The notes beneath the pieces are model-generated. The model saw only the letters and a list, made by a program, of their open reading frames with translations, searched no databases and was not told the origin of the DNA. From the NCBI RefSeq assembly GCF_900112525.1, contig NZ_FOMD01000001.1, positions 1,116,001-1,180,000 on the forward strand: a DNA stretch of 64,000 nt. The letters run 5' to 3'. The position numbers were made by a program, and so were the translations under genes. Every line of letters begins with the position of its first letter. Within the stretch, counting starts at the first letter, position 1. Source of the DNA: Klenkia taihuensis. Its GTDB lineage: Bacteria > Actinomycetota > Actinomycetes > Mycobacteriales > Geodermatophilaceae. Shown here in pieces: positions 28,900 to 37,245 of this stretch.

Positions 28900-30027
28900 G
28901 TGACGACACCGCAGGAGAACACCGGCAACGTCATCACACGCTCCGTCGACGGCGTCCGTGACCTCATCCACCGCGGCCGGGCCCGCTACGGCTGGTTCGA
29001 CCACCTGGTGCACGCCGGCGGCCACTACAACCGCGCGCAGGCCGACACGCTGGCGGCCGCGGTCACCTACTACGCCTTCCTCGCGCTGTTCCCCGTCGTC
29101 CTGCTGCTGGCCTCCATCGCCGGGTTCGTGCTGGCCGGCAACCCCCTGCTGCAGCTGCAGCTGGTGGACGCGATCCGCGAGGCCGTCCCGGGCGACACCG
29201 GGGCCAACCTGGCAGCCGCGGTGCTCGACGCCATCGACGCCCGCCGCACCACCGGCGTCATCGGCCTGGTCGGCTTCCTGCTGGTCGGCCTCGGCGCGGT
29301 GGACAAGCTCCGGGTGGGCATGGACGTCGTCTGGCGGGGGAAGCCGGACCAGCCCGACTTCGTGCAGGACCGGCTCAAGGACCTGCTGGTGCTGCTCGGC
29401 CTGGCCGGGGCCGGGGCGCTGTCCATCGCGCTGAGCGCCGGGACGACGGCGGCGTCGTCCTGGTTGTTCGACCTGCTGGGCATCGACGAGGTACCCGGGT
29501 TCTTCCTGCTGACCGCCGCGCTGGGCATCGGCCTGGCGCTGGTCGGGGACACCCTGGTGTTCCTCTGGGTGCTCAAGGGCGTCCCGGACACGCCCCACCC
29601 GGCCCGGATGCTGCTGCCCGGCGCGGTCTTCGGCGCCGTGGGCTTCGAGCTGATCAAGCTCGTCGGCGGTTACTACCTGCAGGTGCTGTCCGGCAACGTC
29701 ACGGTGTCGGCGCTGGGCAGCTTCGTCGGCCTCATCATCTGGATCAACGTGGTCGCCCGGTTCGCCTTCTTCACGGCCTGCTGGACCGCGACCCTCCCGG
29801 CGGTCGAGCACTCGGACGCGCAGGTGCCGTTCGGTCCCGAGGCCCCGACCCGGCTGCCCGACGTGGTGCTGGTCGACGAACGGGGGCCGCGTCCCGGTCC
29901 GGTCCGGCTCGCGGCGGGACTGGTGGGGGCAGGGGCGCTGATGGGTGCGGCGGCCGCAGGTCTGGTCCCGGCCGCGCTGCGGCGCTCACGCCGGCGGCCT
30001 CGGGACGGCGGGGCGGCGGGCGCCTGA
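28900..30027 (+). CDS. YihY/BrkB-family inner-membrane protein
   Basis: A 375-aa protein with about six membrane helices. The family motif ADTLAAAVTYYAFLALFPVVLLL (about 45-65) is evident, and the conserved core ends near ARFAFFTACWTAT. Historically called RNase BN or BrkB by misassignment; the true function is unsettled. GTG 28900 follows CACACT by 7 nt. The last 86 codons (from 29771) are antisense to the 3' end of the D,D-carboxypeptidase gene. Neighbours match mycobacterial trpS-YihY-dacB order. Confidence 0.87.
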   Translation: MTTPQENTGNVITRSVDGVRDLIHRGRARYGWFDHLVHAGGHYNRAQADTLAAAVTYYAFLALFPVVLLLASIAGFVLAGNPLLQLQLVDAIREAVPGDTGANLAAAVLDAIDARRTTGVIGLVGFLLVGLGAVDKLRVGMDVVWRGKPDQPDFVQDRLKDLLVLLGLAGAGALSIALSAGTTAASSWLFDLLGIDEVPGFFLLTAALGIGLALVGDTLVFLWVLKGVPDTPHPARMLLPGAVFGAVGFELIKLVGGYYLQVLSGNVTVSALGSFVGLIIWINVVARFAFFTACWTATLPAVEHSDAQVPFGPEAPTRLPDVVLVDERGPRPGPVRLAAGLVGAGALMGAAAAGLVPAALRRSRRRPRDGGAAGA

Positions 30028-31309
30028 CCGCGCGGTCGTCGGACCAGCCACCGGCCGGCACCAGCCGGACGGCGCGGCGCCGGCCGACCACCGTGGCCGC
30101 CACGATCGCCACCGCGCCGGTGGCCAGCGCGACCGGCAGCAGCACCGACTCCTGCGGTGCGGTGCTCGCTGCCGGGTCGACGGCGGGGGAGGCGGCCGCG
30201 GCCGCGGCGTAGGCGGAGCTCAGCGTGCCGTCGGCGGGGGAGGGTGCGGGCAGGGTGACCGCCGCGGCGGTGCTCGCGACGTCCTCCGGGCGGACCAGGG
30301 TCCCGACGCCGTCGCCGGCCGGTGTGGCGAAGCCCCAGTCCAGCAGCCGCTCCGCCTGCTCGGTGGTCGACACCGGGTAGCGCTCGGTCTGCATGAGCGC
30401 GACCACCAGCCGGCGTCCCCCGCGCTCGGCGGCGGCGACGAAGGTGTGCCGGGCGGCGTCGGTGAACCCGGTCTTGCCGCCCAGCGTGCCGGCGTACTCG
30501 GTGAGCAGGGTGTTCTGGGTCTGGATCTGGTAGCCGTCGCTCTTGCCCGGGACGGCGGGCATCTGCGCGGTGGTCTGCTGCAGGATCGCCGCGGTCGCCG
30601 GGGTGTCGACCAGCTGCCGCATGATCAGCGCCAGGTCGTAGGCCGAGGACGACTGCCCGGCCACGTCCAGCCCCGACGGGGTGCCGGCGACGGTGTCGTA
30701 GGCGCCGATCCGCTGCGCGGTGGCGTTCATCGCGGCCAGCGTGGCGTCCACCCCGCCCGCCGCGCGGGCCAGGGCGTTGGCCGCGTCGTTGCCCGACTGC
30801 ATGACCAGCGCGTCGTAGAGCAGGGACACCGGGTACTGCCCGCCGGCGACGAGGCCGACGCGGCTGCCCTCGACCTGCTCGTCCTCGGTGGTGCCCTCCA
30901 CGACCAGCGCAGGGTCCAGCACCGGCGCCAGGGTGAGCAGGGTCAGCGTCTTCAGGGTGCTGGCCGGGTAGTAGCGCCCGTGCGGGTCCTGTGCGCCGAG
31001 CACCTCGCCGCTGTCGATGTCGGCGACCAGCCAGCCGTGCGCGTCGATGCCCTCGGGCAGCGCCGGGGCGCCGCCGGCCACGACCAGGCCGCGGGTGTCC
31101 AGGCCCTCGCCGCCGACGGTGCTCCCGTCGGGCGCTGTGCCCTGCGCGGGTCCGCCGTCCGGGGGCGCGGTGGGGGTGGGTGCGGCCGGGTCGACCGTCG
31201 GCCGGGCACCCGGGGCGGCCACGGCGGCCGGCGCGCCGGCCAGCAGCAGCAGCAGACCGGTCACCAGCGCCACCGCGGCCGCGCGGGAGGCGGGCAGCAG
31301 GGATCGCAT
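29771..31309 (-). CDS. D-alanyl-D-alanine carboxypeptidase (S11)
   Basis: A 512-aa exported penicillin-binding protein trimming peptidoglycan stem peptides. It has a signal peptide (about 1-32), a Pro-rich linker, then the S11 domain: SxxK in YPASTLKTL, SxN in MQSGNDAANA and KTG in LGGKTGFTDA. A C-terminal membrane anchor (LLPVALATGAVAIVAATVV, about 390-408) is followed by an Arg/Pro-rich tail of about 100 residues. Most of that tail is antisense to yihY (257-bp overlap), so it may be a read-on after loss of the original stop. The ATG follows TAGCGT by 8 nt: likely leaderless. Confidence 0.9.
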   Translation of the reverse strand: MRSLLPASRAAAVALVTGLLLLLAGAPAAVAAPGARPTVDPAAPTPTAPPDGGPAQGTAPDGSTVGGEGLDTRGLVVAGGAPALPEGIDAHGWLVADIDSGEVLGAQDPHGRYYPASTLKTLTLLTLAPVLDPALVVEGTTEDEQVEGSRVGLVAGGQYPVSLLYDALVMQSGNDAANALARAAGGVDATLAAMNATAQRIGAYDTVAGTPSGLDVAGQSSSAYDLALIMRQLVDTPATAAILQQTTAQMPAVPGKSDGYQIQTQNTLLTEYAGTLGGKTGFTDAARHTFVAAAERGGRRLVVALMQTERYPVSTTEQAERLLDWGFATPAGDGVGTLVRPEDVASTAAAVTLPAPSPADGTLSSAYAAAAAASPAVDPAASTAPQESVLLPVALATGAVAIVAATVVGRRRAVRLVPAGGWSDDRAVRRPPPRRPEAAGVSAAARPGPDLRPPHPSAPLPPPVPPRAGPDRDAAPVRRPAPRRAAGSGPRDRTAPARPSARPPGGSRSSRP

Positions 31310-31366
31310 GGGGAGCGACGCTAACCGCGCGGGCGTCCGCCGTCGTCGGTCCGGAGCGTGTCGGGT

Positions 31367-31382
31367 CCCGTCACGTGACGGG
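31367..31382. promoter_or_regulatory. Perfect 16-bp palindrome, candidate operator
   Basis: CCCGTCACGTGACGGG, fully self-complementary with a CACGTG core, in the 306-bp gap (31310-31615) between the divergent carboxypeptidase and nucleoside-transport genes. The rest of the gap holds the carboxypeptidase -10 (31318-31323), a possible TAGCGT -10 for the transporter operon (31501-31506, about 110 nt before its start) and no ORF I trust. Confidence 0.5.
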
Positions 31383-31615
31383 TGCGACGGGTGGGGTCCG
31401 GGGCGTGGCCGGTGTGCCCGATGTGGCCCGGGCGTTGCCGGGTCCTAACGATCGGGTCTCGGTGTCACCGGCGTCCTGCCGGGCGGGCCCCGCGCGCGGA
31501 TAGCGTGCCGTGATCGCCGCCCGGCCGACCGGTGCGAGGTGGCGGACACCGAGTGCACACCCCAGGGGGTGCCCCGGCCCCCGGGCCGGAGGACCCCGTA
31601 CGAGAGGAGACCGTC

Positions 31616-32680
31616 TTGCGCCGAGCGCGTGGGATGAAGCTGGCCGCGCTTGCGCTGGCCGGCAGCCTGGCCCTGGCCGCCTGTGCCAGCGACGAGACCG
31701 GCAGCGGCGGCAGCGGCAGCGGCGCCAGCGGCGGCAGCGAGGACGGCCCGAAGATCGGCCTCGCCTACGACACCGGCGGCCGCGGCGACAAGTCGTTCAA
31801 CGACTCGGCCTACGCCGGCGTCGAGGCCGCGATCGAGGCCGACGGCGGTTCGGTGCAGGAGCTCTCGCCCAACAGCGACGCCTCCAACCGCGCCGACCTG
31901 CTGACCCAGCTGGCCGACCAGGGCTTCAACCCGATCATCGCGGTGGGCTTCGCATACGGCGACGTCATCGGCGAGGTCGCCCAGCAGTACCCCGACGTCT
32001 CCTTCGCCATCGTCGACTCCACCGGCGTCGACGTGGCCGACAACGTCACCGGCCTGCTGTTCGCCGCCAACGAGGGCTCCTTCCTCGGCGGCGTCGCGGC
32101 GGCGACCAAGTCCGAGACCGGGCACATCGGGTTCGTCGGCGGCGTCGAGACCCCGCTGATCCAGAGCTTCGAGGCCGGCTACGTCGCCGGTGCCCGGGCG
32201 GTGAACCCGGACATCATCATCGACCGGCAGTACATCTCGCCGGCCGGTGACTTCTCCGGCTTCAACGACCCGGCCCGCGGCCAGGTCGTCGCGCAGGGCA
32301 TGTTCGACGCCGGCGCCGACATCGTCTACGCCGCCGCCGGTGGCTCGGGCATCGGCGTCTTCCAGGCCGCCGCCGCCTCCAACGGCCGCGCGATCGGCGT
32401 CGACTCCGACCAGTACGAGACCGTGGGCGACCCGGCCCTGCAGCCGGTCATCATGACCTCGGTGCTCAAGCGCGTGGACAACGCCGTCGAGGCCTACATC
32501 GGCCAGTTCGTCGACGGCACCGTCGAGGGCGGCAGCGACGAGGTCTACGACCTCGCCAGCGAGGGCGTCGGCCTGTCCTACTCGGGCGGGTTCATCGACG
32601 ACATCCAGTCGACCATCGACGACTACACGCAGCAGATCGTCGACGGCGAGATCACCGTGCCGGAGACCCCGACCGACTGA
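31616..32680 (+). CDS. BMP-family nucleoside-binding lipoprotein
   Basis: A 354-aa substrate-binding protein of an ABC importer. The signal peptide ends in a lipobox LALAAC (Cys about 22), followed by a Gly/Ser linker and the BMP (PnrA/Med) domain: IGLAYDTGGRGDKSFNDSAY (purine-nucleoside binding loop), VGFAYGDVIGEVA, GFVGGVETPLIQSFEAGY, AAAGGSGIGVFQAA and GVDSDQYE. The TTG start is set by GAGGAGA 5-6 nt upstream. The next genes encode the ATPase, both permeases and pyrimidine-nucleoside enzymes, so nucleosides are the likely cargo. Confidence 0.93.
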   Translation: MRRARGMKLAALALAGSLALAACASDETGSGGSGSGASGGSEDGPKIGLAYDTGGRGDKSFNDSAYAGVEAAIEADGGSVQELSPNSDASNRADLLTQLADQGFNPIIAVGFAYGDVIGEVAQQYPDVSFAIVDSTGVDVADNVTGLLFAANEGSFLGGVAAATKSETGHIGFVGGVETPLIQSFEAGYVAGARAVNPDIIIDRQYISPAGDFSGFNDPARGQVVAQGMFDAGADIVYAAAGGSGIGVFQAAAASNGRAIGVDSDQYETVGDPALQPVIMTSVLKRVDNAVEAYIGQFVDGTVEGGSDEVYDLASEGVGLSYSGGFIDDIQSTIDDYTQQIVDGEITVPETPTD

Positions 32681-32707
32681 TCGCGGCACAGCACAGCAGC
32701 AGGACGG

Positions 32708-32741
32708 CGGCGGGCCCGGGCGGTGACGTCCGGGCCCGCCG
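32708..32741 (+). terminator. Hairpin between the binding-protein and ATPase genes
   Basis: Perfect 12-bp stem CGGCGGGCCCGG / CCGGGCCCGCCG with a 10-nt loop, followed by TTTCTCC. Likely a partial terminator that keeps the binding protein more abundant than the transporter; GTATTCG further on could re-initiate transcription. Confidence 0.7.
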
Positions 32742-32805
32742 TTTCTCCTGTGTACGGTCCAACCGGCCGCAGGTCGTGCGGAGCTCGAGGTATTCGGGAG
32801 TGGTA

Positions 32806-34338
32806 GTGACGGACTCAGCGCCCCTGGCGGTGGAGCTGCGGGGCATCACCAAGCGGTTCCCCGGCGTGGTGGCGAACAAGGACATCGAGCTGCGGGTCGC
32901 CCGTGGCGAGGTGCACGCCATCGTGGGGGAGAACGGCGCCGGCAAGTCGACGCTGATGAAGACCCTCTACGGCATGCACCGACCCGACGAGGGCCAGATC
33001 CTGCTCGACGGCCGCGAGGTCGTGTTCAAGAGCCCCGCCGACGCCATCGCCGCCGGCGTCGGCATGGTCCACCAGCACTTCATGCTCGCCGACAACCTCA
33101 CGGTCCTGGAGAACGTCGTGCTGGGCGCCGAGAAGGCGCACGGCATCGGTGCCGCCGCCCGCGCCCGGATCGTGGAGATCTCCGACTCCTACGCGCTGGG
33201 CCTGGAGCCCGACACCCTGGTCGAGGACCTCGGCGTCGGCGACCGGCAGCGGGTGGAGATCGCCAAGGTGCTCTACCGCGGCGCCACCACGCTGATCCTG
33301 GACGAGCCGACCGCCGTCCTCGTGCCGCAGGAGGTCGACGAGCTGTTCGGCAACCTCGCCGAGCTCAAGCGCGAGGGCCTGACCGTCATCTTCATCTCGC
33401 ACAAGCTCGACGAGGTCCGCAAGGTCGCCGACTCCATCACCGTCATCCGCCGCGGCACCACCGTCGGCACCGCCGACCCGCGGACGACGACGGCCAAGCA
33501 GCTCGCCGAGCTGATGGTCGGGGCCGAGCTGCCCACCCCGCAGACCCGGGCCAGCACCGTCCGCGACACCCCCGTGCTGCAGCTGCGCGGGGTCACCGTC
33601 GCCGGCCAGGGCACCCGCCCGGCGGTCGACGGCGTCACCCTCACCGTCCGCGAGGGCGAGGTGCTGGGCATCGCCGGCGTCGAGGGGAACGGCCAGGCCG
33701 AGCTGGTCGACGCGATCATGGGCCTGCGCCCCCTCGCCGCCGGCACCGTCGTGCTGGGCAGCGACGACATCAGCGCCTGGACCACCCGGGCCCGCCGCGA
33801 GGGCGGCATCGGGTTCATCCCCGAGGACCGGCACCGCCAGGGCATGCTGCTGGACGCCCCGCTCTGGGAGAACCGCGTGCTCGGCCACCAGACCGAGGCC
33901 CCCGCGGCCAAGGGGCTGTTCATCGACCGCAAGGCCTCGATCGCCGACACCGAGCGCATCATGCGCGAGTACGACGTCCGCGCCCCGGGCCCGGACACCC
34001 TGGCCGTGGCGCTGTCCGGCGGGAACCAGCAGAAGCTGATCGTGGGCCGCGAGATGAGCGCGCACCCCCGGCTGCTCATCGCCGCCCACCCCACCCGGGG
34101 TGTCGACGTCGGCGCGCAGTCGGTCATCTGGGAGCTGCTCAAGGACGCCCGAGCCGAAGGGATGGGGATCGTGCTGGTCTCGGCCGACCTCGACGAGCTG
34201 ATCGGCCTGTCCGACACGCTCGTGGTCATGCTCCGCGGCGCCGTGGTCGCCACGCTCGACCCCGGGCAGGTGACGCCGGAGCAGCTCGGCGGCCACATGA
34301 CCGGTGCGGTCACCGACACCCCGGCCGGTGCGGCGTGA
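32806..34338 (+). CDS. Nucleoside ABC transporter ATPase (double-domain)
   Basis: A 510-aa sugar/nucleoside-type ATPase with two ABC domains. The first has Walker A GENGAGKST, LGVGDRQRVEIAKVL as signature, and LILDEPTAVL. The second has the degenerate P-loop GVEGNGQAELVDA, LSGGNQQKLIVGRE and a Walker B ending AAHPTRGVD in which the usual catalytic Glu position is not acidic. This asymmetry is normal for the RbsA/BmpC class. GTG 32806 is chosen for CGGGAG 5 nt upstream; in-frame GTGs at 32776 and 32800 are alternatives. It overlaps the permease gene by 4 nt. Confidence 0.92.
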   Translation: MTDSAPLAVELRGITKRFPGVVANKDIELRVARGEVHAIVGENGAGKSTLMKTLYGMHRPDEGQILLDGREVVFKSPADAIAAGVGMVHQHFMLADNLTVLENVVLGAEKAHGIGAAARARIVEISDSYALGLEPDTLVEDLGVGDRQRVEIAKVLYRGATTLILDEPTAVLVPQEVDELFGNLAELKREGLTVIFISHKLDEVRKVADSITVIRRGTTVGTADPRTTTAKQLAELMVGAELPTPQTRASTVRDTPVLQLRGVTVAGQGTRPAVDGVTLTVREGEVLGIAGVEGNGQAELVDAIMGLRPLAAGTVVLGSDDISAWTTRARREGGIGFIPEDRHRQGMLLDAPLWENRVLGHQTEAPAAKGLFIDRKASIADTERIMREYDVRAPGPDTLAVALSGGNQQKLIVGREMSAHPRLLIAAHPTRGVDVGAQSVIWELLKDARAEGMGIVLVSADLDELIGLSDTLVVMLRGAVVATLDPGQVTPEQLGGHMTGAVTDTPAGAA

Positions 34339-35576
34339 GGGCGGTCTCCCGGCTCGGGCAGTCCCTGCTGGCGCCCGCGCTGGCCGTCGTCATCGCGCTG
34401 GTCATCTCCGCGGCGGTCATGCTGGCCATCGGCGTCGACCCGTTCCGCGCGCTGGAGGTCATGGTCGACTTCGGCGACACCCCCAGCCAGCAGGTCACGG
34501 CGATCGTCGTGGTGCTCAACCGCGCCGTGCCGCTGTTCCTCGCCGGCCTCGCCGTCGCCATCGCCTTCCGGATGGGCCTGTTCAACATCGGCGTGGAGGG
34601 CCAGTACCGGATGGCCACCGTGCTGTCGGCCGGCGCCGGCGCGGCGATCTCGCTGCCCGCGCCGCTGCACATCCTGGTGATCGTGGTCGTCGCGATGCTG
34701 GTGGGCGCCGTGTGGGCGGGCATCGTCGCCGTCCTCAAGGTCACCCGCGGGGTCAGCGAGGTGATCAGCTCGATCATGCTGAACTTCATCGCGCTGGGCC
34801 TGGCGTCCTTCCTGCTCACCGGCCCGCTGCGCGGCAGCGAGCCCGGCGCCTCCATCATCACCACGAAGGAGATCCCGGAGTCGGGCTGGTTCCCCTCGCT
34901 CAACGGCGTCCTGGGCGCGCTCGGCCTGGCCAACCCGCCCCGCCAGCTCTACGGGTTCCTGCTCGTCGCGGTCGTCGTCGGCGTGCTGGTCGCGGTGCTG
35001 CTCCAGCGCACCCGCTTCGGCTTCGACCTGCGTGCCACGGGCCTCTCGGCCTCGGCGGCGTCGGCCTCGGGCGTGGACGCCAAGCGGATGGTCATCACCA
35101 CCATGCTGCTGTCCGGCGCCGTCGCCGGGCTGATCGGCCTGCCCGACCTGCTGGGCTCCAACCACACCTACGGCACCGAGTTCACCTCGGGCCTGGGCTT
35201 CCTGGGCATCGCGGTCGCCCTGCTGGGCCGCAACAACCCGGTGGGCATCGCGGTCGCCGCGCTGCTGTTCGCCTTCCTGGACCGGGCCGCGGTGCCGCTG
35301 CAGATCGCCGGCATCCCGTCCTCGGTGGTCACGATCATCCAGGGCACGATCGTGCTGGCCGTGGTCGTAGCCAACGAGGTCTCCCGCCGGATCGCCCGCC
35401 GCCAGGCCGAGTCCGGCGTCGCGGTCGCCCCGCCGGCCACCGGCGACGGCAGCACCGGCGGCGGCCAGGGACCCGACGGCGGCCCGCCGCCGGACGGGCC
35501 CACCGGCACCGGTCCCGCCCTCACGAACGCCAGCGGCGCCGCCGGCCGCACCAGCCCCACGGGGAGCACCTCATGA
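34335..35576 (+). CDS. Nucleoside ABC transporter permease 1
   Basis: A 413-aa BPD_transp_2 permease with about ten membrane helices. Family segments FRMGLFNIGVEGQYRMA and the repeated GLGFLGIAVALLGRNNPVG are visible. The Pro/Gly-rich C-terminal tail (about 355-413) is extra and probably cytoplasmic. Start and stop overlap its neighbours by 4 nt (GTGA, ATGA), so the four transport genes are translated together after the ATPase. Confidence 0.92.
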   Translation: MRAVSRLGQSLLAPALAVVIALVISAAVMLAIGVDPFRALEVMVDFGDTPSQQVTAIVVVLNRAVPLFLAGLAVAIAFRMGLFNIGVEGQYRMATVLSAGAGAAISLPAPLHILVIVVVAMLVGAVWAGIVAVLKVTRGVSEVISSIMLNFIALGLASFLLTGPLRGSEPGASIITTKEIPESGWFPSLNGVLGALGLANPPRQLYGFLLVAVVVGVLVAVLLQRTRFGFDLRATGLSASAASASGVDAKRMVITTMLLSGAVAGLIGLPDLLGSNHTYGTEFTSGLGFLGIAVALLGRNNPVGIAVAALLFAFLDRAAVPLQIAGIPSSVVTIIQGTIVLAVVVANEVSRRIARRQAESGVAVAPPATGDGSTGGGQGPDGGPPPDGPTGTGPALTNASGAAGRTSPTGSTS

Positions 35577-36847
35577 GCACCGCCGCGACGACGACGGCTC
35601 CCTCGCGCGGGCCGGTCACCGAGCTGTTCCTCGGCGGTGGCCGCGGCCGTCGGATCACCTGGCTGGTCGTCGGCCTGCTGGTGCTGGTCTCCGCCGTCCG
35701 GGTCGTGTCCGGCCAGGAGGCGCTGACGTCGTCCTCGACGATGTCGGCCACCCTGCTGCTGGCCGTGCCGCTGCTGCTGGTCGCCCTGGGCGGGTTGTTC
35801 GCCGAGCGGGCCGGCGTGGTCAACATCGGCCTCGACGGGATGATGATCCTGGGCACCTGGGGAGCCGGGTTCGCCGGCTACCAGTGGGGCTGGCAGGGCG
35901 CTGTCGTCGGCGGCATCCTCATGGGCGCCCTCGGTGGCCTGCTGCACGCCGTCGCCACGGTCACCTTCGGCGTCGACCACGTCATCTCCGGTGTGGCCAT
36001 CAACATCCTGGCCGCGGGCGTCGTCCGGTTCCTCTCCGAGACGCTCTACACCGACAACCCGGCCGGCGGCGGGGTCACCCAGTCCCCGGCGCTGTCCTCC
36101 CGGCCGCCGACGTTCTCGCTGCCGGTGCTCTCCAGCGGCCCGGACCTGCTCGGGTCCCTGGAGAGCAAGCACTGGTTCCTGGTCAGCGACCTGGCCGGCG
36201 TGCTGCGCGGGGTCTCCGCCGGCGTCGGCGTGCTGACCGTCATCGCCGTCCTGCTGGTGCCCGCGGCCTACCTGCTGCTGTGGCGCACCGCGTTCGGGCT
36301 GCGGCTGCGCTCGTGCGGGGAGAACCCGGCCGCGGCGGACTCCCTGGGCGTGCCGGTCTACCGGCTGAAGTACACCGCGGTGATCATCTCCGGCGCGCTG
36401 GCCGGCCTCGGCGGTGTCTTCCTGGTCTTCATCGCCAACATCTACCGCGAGGGCCAGACCAACGGCCGCGGGTTCATCGGCCTGGCCGCGCTGATCTTCG
36501 GCAACTGGCGGCCCGGTGGCCTGGCCGCCGGTGCAGGCCTGTTCGGCTTCGCCGACGCCCTGCAGCTGCGCAGCCGCACCGGGGTGGTCGCGCTGCTGCT
36601 GCTGGTGGCGGTCCTGCTGCTGGGCGTGGCGGTCTTCCAGGCCTCCCGCCGCCGGTTCGCCCAGGCCGTCACGGCCGCGGTGTTCGCCGCGGCGTCGCTC
36701 ACCGCGTACCTGACCATCGACGAGCTGCCCGAGGGCATCGTCTCCTTCACCCCGCACATCACCACGCTGCTGGTGCTGTCGCTGGCGTCCCAACGGTTGC
36801 GGATGCCCAAGGCCGACGGCCTGGTCTACCGGAGAGGCGAGCATTGA
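35573..36847 (+). CDS. Nucleoside ABC transporter permease 2
   Basis: A 424-aa partner permease of the same family. It contains FAERAGVVNIGLDGMMILGTW (matching NIGVEG in permease 1), RSCGENPAAADSLGVPVYRLKY and GFIGLAALIFGNWRPGG. About nine or ten helices, plus an extra hydrophobic pair near the C-terminus. The heterodimer with permease 1 would form the channel. ATG overlaps the upstream stop, and its own TGA overlaps the TTG of cdd. Confidence 0.92.
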   Translation: MSTAATTTAPSRGPVTELFLGGGRGRRITWLVVGLLVLVSAVRVVSGQEALTSSSTMSATLLLAVPLLLVALGGLFAERAGVVNIGLDGMMILGTWGAGFAGYQWGWQGAVVGGILMGALGGLLHAVATVTFGVDHVISGVAINILAAGVVRFLSETLYTDNPAGGGVTQSPALSSRPPTFSLPVLSSGPDLLGSLESKHWFLVSDLAGVLRGVSAGVGVLTVIAVLLVPAAYLLLWRTAFGLRLRSCGENPAAADSLGVPVYRLKYTAVIISGALAGLGGVFLVFIANIYREGQTNGRGFIGLAALIFGNWRPGGLAAGAGLFGFADALQLRSRTGVVALLLLVAVLLLGVAVFQASRRRFAQAVTAAVFAAASLTAYLTIDELPEGIVSFTPHITTLLVLSLASQRLRMPKADGLVYRRGEH

Positions 36848-37245
36848 TCGACTGGGATGCCCTGCGGGCCGCGGCCCGCGAGGCGATGACGCACGCGTAC
36901 GCGCCGTACTCGAACTTCCCCGTCGGGGTGGCCGGCCTGGTCGACGACGGCCGCGTGGTCACCGGCTGCAACGTGGAGAACGCCTCCTACGGCATCGGGC
37001 TGTGCGCCGAGTGCGGGATGGTCAGCGAGCTGGCCCGCACCGGCGGCGGCCGGCTGGTCGCGGTGGCCTGCGTGGGCGGTGACGGCCAGCCGCTGATGCC
37101 CTGCGGGCGCTGCCGGCAGCTGCTCTGGGAGTTCGGCGGCGCGGAGATGATGATCGAGACGGTGTCGCTGGGCATCGTGCCGATGCGCGAGGTGCTCCCC
37201 GACGCCTTCGGCCCCGACGACCTGGTCAAGGCGGCGAACCGGTGA
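36844..37245 (+). CDS. cdd: Cytidine deaminase
   Basis: A 133-aa homotetrameric-type cytidine deaminase converting (deoxy)cytidine to (deoxy)uridine. The active site reads CNVENASYGIGLCAECG and the zinc-binding PCGRCRQ; YSNFPVG starts the fold. The unusual TTG start is supported by the 4-nt TTGA overlap with the permease stop, GGAGAGG about 7 nt upstream and a family-normal length. Fused tightly to the transporter operon, it processes imported cytidine at once. Confidence 0.95.
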   Translation: MIDWDALRAAAREAMTHAYAPYSNFPVGVAGLVDDGRVVTGCNVENASYGIGLCAECGMVSELARTGGGRLVAVACVGGDGQPLMPCGRCRQLLWEFGGAEMMIETVSLGIVPMREVLPDAFGPDDLVKAANR

